A DNA stretch of 48,815 bases, taken from Pedobacter segetis (lineage in GTDB: Bacteria; Bacteroidota; Bacteroidia; Sphingobacteriales; Sphingobacteriaceae). This document shows positions 44,606-48,815 of this stretch, one piece after another (position 1 is the stretch's first letter; the number at the start of each line of letters is the position of its first letter). The DNA is taken from NCBI RefSeq assembly GCF_016623585.1, contig NZ_JAEHFY010000025.1, positions 1 to 48,815 on the forward strand, read 5' to 3'. The translations under genes and the position numbers were made by a program. The notes below the pieces were generated by a model. The model was not told the origin of the DNA, searched no databases, and saw only the letters and a program-made list of their open reading frames with translations.

Positions 44606-44974
44606 ATGAGAAAAAGATTAGCCTTGATAGCCCACGACGGAAAAAAAGCGGAAATGGTTGGATTTGTAAAAGACCATTATGAAGCATTATCGCAAATGGA
44701 ATTAACCGCCACGGGAACCACCGGAGGTTACGTAGAGCAAACCGGTTTAAGCGTAGATAAAAAATTGAGTGGCCCAAAAGGAGGCGATGCACAAATTGCC
44801 GCCATGACCGCCGAAGGACTTTTAGATGGCATCATCTTCTTTAGGGACCCATTGGGCAAACACCCCCACGAGCCAGATGTACAAATGTTGATGCGGATAT
44901 GCGACGTAGCCAATATCCCTATTGCCACCAACCCCGCAACCGCCAAACTCATTTTAACAGGCTTATCTATTTGA
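44606..44974 (+). CDS. mgsA: Methylglyoxal synthase
   Basis: A 122-residue enzyme converting dihydroxyacetone phosphate to methylglyoxal plus phosphate, a bypass of lower glycolysis when phosphosugars accumulate. The N-terminus RKRLALIAHDGKKAEM, the catalytic Asp in SGPKGGDAQIAA, and the DPLGKHPHEPDVQMLMRICD block with its conserved His are all present. The length is shorter than the 150 residues of E. coli but ends normally (NPATAKLILTGL). It is 8 bases after the SpmAB-type gene. Confidence 0.94.
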   Translation: MRKRLALIAHDGKKAEMVGFVKDHYEALSQMELTATGTTGGYVEQTGLSVDKKLSGPKGGDAQIAAMTAEGLLDGIIFFRDPLGKHPHEPDVQMLMRICDVANIPIATNPATAKLILTGLSI

Positions 44975-45300
44975 GGTTTTAGGTAAAAGCATCAGCCCTT
45001 GGTTTAATCAAGATGATTTGGGCGGCAATCCTCGCTGTTCAGGGGTGCCGTTAAGCTTTTGAAAAAAAAGCTTAACCAGTCGTTTCACTCCTGCCCTTAC
45101 CATCAAGGCCGCAAAAAAAAAGAAATAAGACCGCTGCGCTGTAAAAACACCAGAAGCGATAACGCTGCGCCGATGGATCGGAGAATCCAAAAATGATCCA
45201 TGTTTTTTATTTCGGGAATAATTGTTAATTTTAATTGTGCCTTTACCAAAACGAAAATAATTTTTTTGCGCAACCATTAAAAAATACCCCAATACCGTAA
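44975..45300. other. Intergenic region upstream of the recombinase with perfect inverted repeat
   Basis: 326 bases without a credible gene. Its most striking element is an 11-bp inverted repeat at 45050-45076 (GTTAAGCTTTT and AAAAGCTTAAC, 5-base centre). The stretch 45010-45190 is visibly richer in G and C than the flanks, with words such as CGCTGCGC. It may be an interspersed element or a recombinase control region. No standard promoter box stands out. Confidence 0.5.
45050..45076. repeat. 11-bp inverted repeat upstream of the recombinase
   Basis: GTTAAGCTTTT (45050-45060) and AAAAGCTTAAC (45066-45076) are perfectly complementary around GAAAA. No T-run follows on the plus strand, so it is a poor intrinsic terminator for mgsA. 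It could be an operator or part of a mobile element; the outermost GTTA/TAAC also occur in the cassette sites, which may be chance. Confidence 0.7.
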
Positions 45301-46347
45301 ATGACCTATACCGCCGAACTGATTACGCATAAAAACAAAAAGCGAATTGCTGTTTGGTATCCCAACAGTAGAGAATTGATCAATAGGTTTAAGAAATTAG
45401 AAGATGCCAGGTGGAGCGCAACCTTAAAAGTTTGGCATTTGCCAGATAACAAAGAAAACAGGTTAAAATTTGATCTAGAACCAGAACCCAAAACGCCACA
45501 TATAAAATTTGATAAGATAGAAGAAATAGAGAATTTCAAAAAATACCTCAATACCAAGAGGTATAGCCCAAATACGGTAAAAACCTATTCAGAAGCATTA
45601 CAGATATTCCTGCTTTTTTATAACGATAAAGAAACAAAGAGCATCAACAATAATGATGTCATCAATTTTTACAACAATTATATCCTACAGAAAAAACTAT
45701 CCATATCTTTCCAAAACCAAGTAGTTAACGCCATAAAGCTTTATTTTAAAACAATTAAAGAAACCGCTATTATTTTAGAGAAAATATACCGGCCAAAGAG
45801 AGAGAGGCTATTGCCAAACGTATTGAGCAAAGAAGAAGTGAAGAAGATTTTAGGGGCGCACAGCAATATCAAACATAAAACCATGCTATGTTTGATCTAT
45901 AGCTGCGGCTTGCGCAGAAGCGAACTCATCAACCTAAGGCCCAATGAGATTGATAGCAAAAGAAACGTGGTGGTGATCAAACAAGGTAAGGGTAAAAAAG
46001 ACAGGATAGCCCCCTTATCGCCAAGTGTGTTACTTCTTTTAAGAGATTATTATAAAACATACAAGCCCCATACCTATTTATTTGAAGGACGAGAACCTGG
46101 CACCAAATACGATGAGCGAAGTTTAAGTGAAGTGCTAAAGCAAGCACTAAATAAGGTAAACATCAAAAAATCTGTAAGCTTGCATTGGTTAAGGCACAGT
46201 TACGCCACCCATCTTTTAGAAAGCGGCACAGATTTAAGATATATACAAGAAATACTGGGGCATAAGAGCAGCAAGACCACCGAGATTTACACCCATGTAA
46301 GCATTAAAAGTTTACAAAATGTTAAAAGCCCTTTCGATGATCTATAA
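45301..46347 (+). CDS. Tyrosine recombinase, IntI/Xer-like, candidate integron integrase
   Basis: A 348-residue site-specific recombinase. The catalytic set is complete: R205 (CGLRRSEL), a Lys in GKGKKDR (about 229-233), H295 and R298 (HWLRHS), H321 (LGHKSS) and nucleophile Y330 (EIYTHV). The core-binding SAM-like domain spans about 72-160. The end VKSPFDDL recalls the SPLDAL motif at the end of IntI1 (from memory). No extra segment typical of IntI is evident between the Lys and HxxR. An extra N-terminal domain (about 1-65, with RWSATLKVWHLP) slightly resembles small HARP-type modules, a tentative idea. The gene points toward the cassettes, 91 bases before the first. Confidence 0.88.
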   Translation: MTYTAELITHKNKKRIAVWYPNSRELINRFKKLEDARWSATLKVWHLPDNKENRLKFDLEPEPKTPHIKFDKIEEIENFKKYLNTKRYSPNTVKTYSEALQIFLLFYNDKETKSINNNDVINFYNNYILQKKLSISFQNQVVNAIKLYFKTIKETAIILEKIYRPKRERLLPNVLSKEEVKKILGAHSNIKHKTMLCLIYSCGLRRSELINLRPNEIDSKRNVVVIKQGKGKKDRIAPLSPSVLLLLRDYYKTYKPHTYLFEGREPGTKYDERSLSEVLKQALNKVNIKKSVSLHWLRHSYATHLLESGTDLRYIQEILGHKSSKTTEIYTHVSIKSLQNVKSPFDDL

Positions 46348-46376
46348 AATTTTTATCTTAGAGCAATTATGCAACA

Positions 46377-46421
46377 AAACCCCCACAAGCCAACCAAAAT
46401 CACTGGTATAATAGGGGGTTT
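46377..46421 (+). terminator. Possible terminator between recombinase and first cassette
   Basis: AAACCCCC (46377-46384) pairs with GGGGGTTT (46414-46421) across a 29-base loop, followed by ATTGG. The stem is good but the loop is long and the T-run short, so it is a moderate candidate. It could also fold as part of the attachment region. Confidence 0.5.
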
Positions 46422-46453
46422 ATTGGACATATATATAAGTTATGTGTAATTGT
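46422..46453 (+). other. Candidate attI-type junction and start of cassette 1
   Basis: Cassette 1 starts at GTTATGTGTAATTGT (46439-46453), whose complement ACAACTACACATAAC recurs at the 5' end of attC-like site 1 (14 of 15). The bases just before it (ATATATATAA) do not resemble the attC 3' end AAAC, so this left side would be the recombinase's own attachment (attI-like) site. The exact limits cannot be read. Confidence 0.6.
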
Positions 46454-46495
46454 AAAACACGAACCTAACGACAATTTAATTTTATAGAAATCTAT

Positions 46496-47110
46496 ATGGA
46501 AAATCAGTTTTCAAAAGTTATGTCAAAATTGACAGACAAGGAATTAATTGATATTTTAACGATTAAACGTAAAGATTATCAACCTTTAGCAATAGAAGCA
46601 GCAGAAAAAGAAATAGCAGAACGAAAAATAGATGTTGTGAATTTTGAAGAAATCAAATCTGAGTTAACAAATGAACTTACTGAAAAACTACAAATTGAAA
46701 GAACTATATTAAATAAACGAACGACCAATTCCATTCAAGCTTTTAGCTTAATAATAGACATTATTGCAATTTTTTTAATTATCTTATTTTTAGCATATCT
46801 ATTAGATTGCGCAACTCCATATGTGAATGAGAAAGCTGTTAATAAGCTGGCATACTTCGTTTTCATTCTTCCTTATTTTCTATATTTTATTATTCTCGAC
46901 CTAATCTTTCAAAAAACATTAGGGAAATTTTTGACAAAAACTAAAGTTGTAAATTTAGACGGTAATAAATGCACTTTAGCTCAAATTGCAGGTCGAACTT
47001 TTTTTAGAATTATACCGATTTTTTTAACTAGACCTTTTATGAAAAAAGATTATAGTTTGTTTACCTATTTAGATTCCTTTACTAACACTATTATTATATC
47101 CGAAATTTAA
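46496..47110 (+). CDS. RDD-family membrane protein (cassette 1)
   Basis: A 204-residue protein. The N-terminal third is charged and helical (KLTDKELIDILTIKRKDYQPLAIEAAEKEIAERK). The membrane domain (about 80-190) has two to three helices (FSLIIDIIAIFLIILFLAYLL, FVFILPYFLYFIILDLIF) and the RDD-family pattern QKTLGKFLTKTKVVNLDG followed by AGRTFFRIIP. The first-helix Arg/Asp pair is less clear than in typical RDD proteins. The function is unknown. It sits alone in the first cassette, 57 bases after the cassette start, and is visibly more AT-rich than the chromosomal genes. Confidence 0.75.
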   Translation: MENQFSKVMSKLTDKELIDILTIKRKDYQPLAIEAAEKEIAERKIDVVNFEEIKSELTNELTEKLQIERTILNKRTTNSIQAFSLIIDIIAIFLIILFLAYLLDCATPYVNEKAVNKLAYFVFILPYFLYFIILDLIFQKTLGKFLTKTKVVNLDGNKCTLAQIAGRTFFRIIPIFLTRPFMKKDYSLFTYLDSFTNTIIISEI

Positions 47111-47123
47111 TACAGACCAATAA

Positions 47124-47270
47124 ACAACTACACATAACCACAAATTTGCATTATAATGGCTGAACTACTTTACGTTATTTCATCGCAATTAATTCAATTT
47201 ATACGGGCAGACAAGTTTTTGCTTTCTATGCCATTACAACACAAATTCGCCAAACGTTACCAGCCATTTT
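47124..47270 (+). other. attC-like site 1
   Basis: An imperfect palindrome of 137 nt (47129-47265). Its outer 5' end TACACATAAC matches the start of cassette 1 in reverse complement. The inner stem pairs 47143-47160 with 47230-47247 (AATTTGCATTATAATGGC against GCCATTACAACACAAATT): 15 of 18 pair on the top strand, and the remaining three become G.T pairs on the bottom strand. The loop is 69 nt. The 3' end is CCAAAC-GTTACC, where cassette 2 begins. A spacer of 4 nt on the left and 8 on the right is asymmetric. Confidence 0.8.
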
Positions 47271-47346
47271 ACAGCGACACACAACAACGACAGCGAGACT
47301 GGCAACAAAATGTTGAACGTACAATTGATATAGTAAAATATTTACA

Positions 47347-48198
47347 ATGAACACAACAAAAGACATCATCGTATTAACAGGAGCGGGTCAGCTCGGAATG
47401 GCGATTGTAAGAAGAATGGCTTACGGTAATAAAATTTTTGTTGCCGACTGGAAATTTGAAAATGCACAAACTATTAGCAAGACATTAGTGGAAGCGGGTT
47501 TTGACGCAGTTCCTTTTAAAACAGATATTTCATCAAGAACTTCTGTTTTGGAATTGATTGAAGCAGCACAAAAGGAAGGCGAAATCTCAATGTTTATTAA
47601 CGCAGCAGGTTTGTCGCCAAGCCAATCCACGAAAGAACATATTTTGGCGGTTGACCTTTACGGGACGGCAGTATTGTTAGAAGAGTTTGGGAAAGTGATT
47701 AAACAGGGCGGAACTGCAGTAACCATTTCAAGCCAATCTGGACACAGAATGGCTGCATTGACAGCCGAAGAAGACAGGCTGTTAGCAACAACGCCAACTG
47801 ATGAATTATTACAATTAGAAATACTAAAATCTGAAAACATTAAAGACACATTGCATGCATACCAAATGGCGAAGCGTTGCAACGTAAAACGTGTAATGGC
47901 AGAAGCCGTGAAATGGGGCGAAAAAGGTGCAAGGATAAATTCCATTTCACCTGGCATCATCATCACGCCATTGGCATTAGATGAAATAAACGGACCAAGA
48001 GGCGATTTCTATAAAAATATGTTTGCAAAATGTCCGGCAGGTCGCCCCGGAATGGCAGATGAAGTAGCGAATGTAGCAGAGTTGTTATTGTCTGATAGAG
48101 GAGCATTTATTACTGGTGCAGATTTTTTAATTGATGGTGGTGCTACCGCTTCATATTTCTACGGAACATTACAACCTACAAACAATTTAACAAAATAG
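47347..48198 (+). CDS. Short-chain dehydrogenase/reductase (cassette 2)
   Basis: A 283-residue SDR oxidoreductase. The Rossmann nucleotide loop is TGAGQLGMA (about 12-20), the structural NAAG is present (FINAAGLSP), the catalytic Ser is in ISSQSG, and the active-site Tyr and Lys are YQMAK. SPGII after the substrate loop and a normal ending DFLIDGGATA complete the classical SDR pattern. The cofactor and substrate are not readable, and annotation as any specific enzyme would be a guess. It is the first gene of the second cassette; the cupin gene follows after 1 base, and both begin with the same bases (ATGAACACAACA). Confidence 0.9.
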   Translation: MNTTKDIIVLTGAGQLGMAIVRRMAYGNKIFVADWKFENAQTISKTLVEAGFDAVPFKTDISSRTSVLELIEAAQKEGEISMFINAAGLSPSQSTKEHILAVDLYGTAVLLEEFGKVIKQGGTAVTISSQSGHRMAALTAEEDRLLATTPTDELLQLEILKSENIKDTLHAYQMAKRCNVKRVMAEAVKWGEKGARINSISPGIIITPLALDEINGPRGDFYKNMFAKCPAGRPGMADEVANVAELLLSDRGAFITGADFLIDGGATASYFYGTLQPTNNLTK

Positions 48199-48199
48199 A

Positions 48200-48598
48200 A
48201 TGAACACAACAGAAATATTTCCTAAAGGACAGCAATTACCTAATGAATGGTTTAGCGGAAATGCTTTCCTCACGCCATTGGTCGCAAAAGACAAGAACAA
48301 CGAATTTTCGGCAGGTAGCGTAACGTTTGAACCAAAGGCAAGAACAAATTGGCATACGCATCCAAAAGGACAAGTGTTACTTGTGATTGAAGACAACGGT
48401 TTTTATCAGGAAAAAGGTAAACCTACACAAGCAATTAAAAAAGGCGATGTAGTAAATATTCCCGAAAATGTAGAGCATTGGCACGGTGCAACTGCAACAA
48501 CCCAAATGACACACATAGCTATTACAAACTTCAAAGACGATATTCAAGTAACTTGGTTACAACCTGTAACTGACGAAGAATACAAAAGTGTAAAATGA
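48200..48598 (+). CDS. Cupin-domain protein (cassette 2)
   Basis: A 132-residue single cupin. Motif 1 is FEPKARTNWHTHPKGQVLLVIEDNG (HxH then E-type pattern), and motif 2 is KKGDVVNIPENVEHWHGA with the further His. The metal site is therefore likely intact. This form resembles small cupins linked with carboxymuconolactone decarboxylase-type proteins. It is translated one base after the SDR stop (TAGAATG), suggesting coupling and a joint role such as small-molecule detoxification. It ends 8 bases before attC-like site 2 begins. Confidence 0.9.
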   Translation: MNTTEIFPKGQQLPNEWFSGNAFLTPLVAKDKNNEFSAGSVTFEPKARTNWHTHPKGQVLLVIEDNGFYQEKGKPTQAIKKGDVVNIPENVEHWHGATATTQMTHIAITNFKDDIQVTWLQPVTDEEYKSVK

Positions 48599-48606
48599 CA
48601 GACAAA

Positions 48607-48754
48607 AAAACGGCTGGTAACATCGGTTTGGCAATATGGCGGCTGCAGTGCTTCTATGAAACATTTGTGCAAGGTTCAACATTAGGTATTCTAATGAACT
48701 TTGGTGCTAAAAATCCGCCACATCGCCAAGCCGCAAAACGTTAGCGGCAAAAAT
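48607..48754 (+). other. attC-like site 2
   Basis: An imperfect palindrome of 138 nt (48612-48749). The 5' end GGCTGGTAAC is the exact reverse complement of GTTACCAGCC, the first 10 bases of cassette 2. The inner stem pairs 48625-48642 with 48715-48732 (GGTTTGGCAATATGGCGG against CCGCCACATCGCCAAGCC): 15 of 18 are Watson-Crick and three are wobble-type. The loop of 72 nt contains its own hairpin (CATTAG-GTATT-CTAATG). The 3' end is CAAAAC-GTTAGCG, where cassette 3 begins. Confidence 0.82.
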
Positions 48755-48815
48755 AAGAAACGACCGAAATTCGCAGATTAAAGGGTTTCAGGAATTAAAT
48801 AAAGGCGGATGTTTT
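48740..48815 (+). other. Start of cassette 3 (cut by window end)
   Basis: Begins GTTAGCGGCA after attC-like site 2. The 76 bases to the window end hold no recognisable gene start, which is normal for a cassette 5' leader. By the rule seen in cassettes 1 and 2, its own attC beyond the window should start with the complement TGCCGCTAAC. Confidence 0.55.

Larger units (their letters stand above)
45301..48815 (+). mobile_element. Integron-like cassette array, incomplete at window end
   Basis: A tyrosine recombinase gene (45301-46347) is followed by two complete cassettes and the start of a third. Cassette 1 begins at GTTATGTG (46439), cassette 2 at GTTACCAG (47256) and cassette 3 at GTTAGCGG (48740). 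Each complete cassette ends in an attC-like palindrome whose 5' end (TAAC end) is complementary to that cassette's own first 15 bases with one mismatch. Gene sizes and base composition differ between the cassettes, and both run in the same direction. The array continues beyond the window. Confidence 0.82.

Noticed and set aside
45008-45292. Minus-strand frame of 94 codons upstream of the recombinase
   Set aside because: It runs through the perfect inverted repeat and homopolymer runs, with no recognisable motif or start context.
47156-47350. Forward frame of 64 codons between the RDD and SDR genes
   Set aside because: Its first two thirds lie in attC-like site 1, and the translation looks like random sequence. 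The stop overlaps the SDR ATG, but this is explained by chance.
1-48815. Search for tRNA, rRNA, transposase genes and replication origin
   Set aside because: No cloverleaf, rRNA-like block, DDE or HUH transposase or DnaA-box cluster was noticed; reading by eye could miss a tRNA.

Overview
This is chromosomal DNA from a member of the Bacteroidota, most likely Sphingobacteriaceae (Pedobacter-like). The evidence is the gene content (type IX secretion sorting tail, fused SpmA/SpmB-type protein, PduO-type adenosyltransferase, DUF2795 and lmo0937-type small proteins), several promoter-like TAnnTTTG boxes instead of sigma70 hexamers, and AT-rich intergenic DNA. The family assignment is inference; no rRNA, tRNA or CRISPR array was seen.

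Layout. 1-790: REP-like palindromic repeats, a 49-residue membrane protein and terminators. 790-9000: housekeeping genes (DUF2795, corrinoid adenosyltransferase, MacB/LolD-type ABC ATPase, gatC, acyltransferase, trpS, deoxynucleoside kinase, kdsB, SlyD-type isomerase, YyaL/DUF255). 9.2-15.5 kb: FtsX/LolE-type permease, NamZ/DUF1343 lipoprotein, membrane-anchored MutS-like ATPase, OmpA-type lipoprotein, receiver protein, rlmH and a 42-residue membrane peptide. 15.6-23.7 kb: DEAD-box helicase with RGG tail, a stretch holding gene debris, bioB, mgtE, rplU-rpmA (L27 with a long basic tail), small lipoprotein and hypothetical genes, and a YrdC/Sua5 gene. 23.8-26.5 kb: two tandem nhaA genes. 26.5-31.3 kb: a trpDFBA operon on the minus strand, with a PDDEXK/DUF1016 nuclease gene between trpB and trpA and a leader encoding three consecutive Trp codons followed by a terminator. 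31.4-34.1 kb: Kir-type K+ channel and prfC, converging on a 30-bp tandem repeat. 34.2-42.8 kb: NarL-type response regulator, TPR histidine kinase and a 1956-residue type IX-sorted surface protein, all on the minus strand. 42.8-43.4 kb: a possible structured leader and stacked tandem repeats. 43.4-45 kb: fused SpmA/SpmB-type protein and mgsA.

The most interesting part is 45.3 kb to the window end. A tyrosine recombinase is followed in the same direction by what reads as an integron-like cassette array: an RDD-protein cassette, then an SDR plus cupin cassette, then the start of a third. Two attC-like imperfect palindromes of 137 and 138 nt lie after the genes. Each cassette begins with GTTA plus further bases that are complementary (14 of 15) to the 5' end of its own palindrome. 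This is the R''/R' relation of integron cassettes. Seven of the eight stem mismatches become G.T wobbles on the bottom strand, the strand that recombines in classical integrons. The recombinase lacks an obvious IntI-specific insertion, has an extra N-terminal domain, and points toward its cassettes rather than away from them.

The second notable system is the trp attenuator. The leader peptide MKTLNLNKIWWWHYDNS overlaps a pausing hairpin, and a competing pairing could disrupt the terminator, so Trp starvation should raise expression of trpDFBA and of the embedded nuclease. trpE, trpG and trpC are not in the window.
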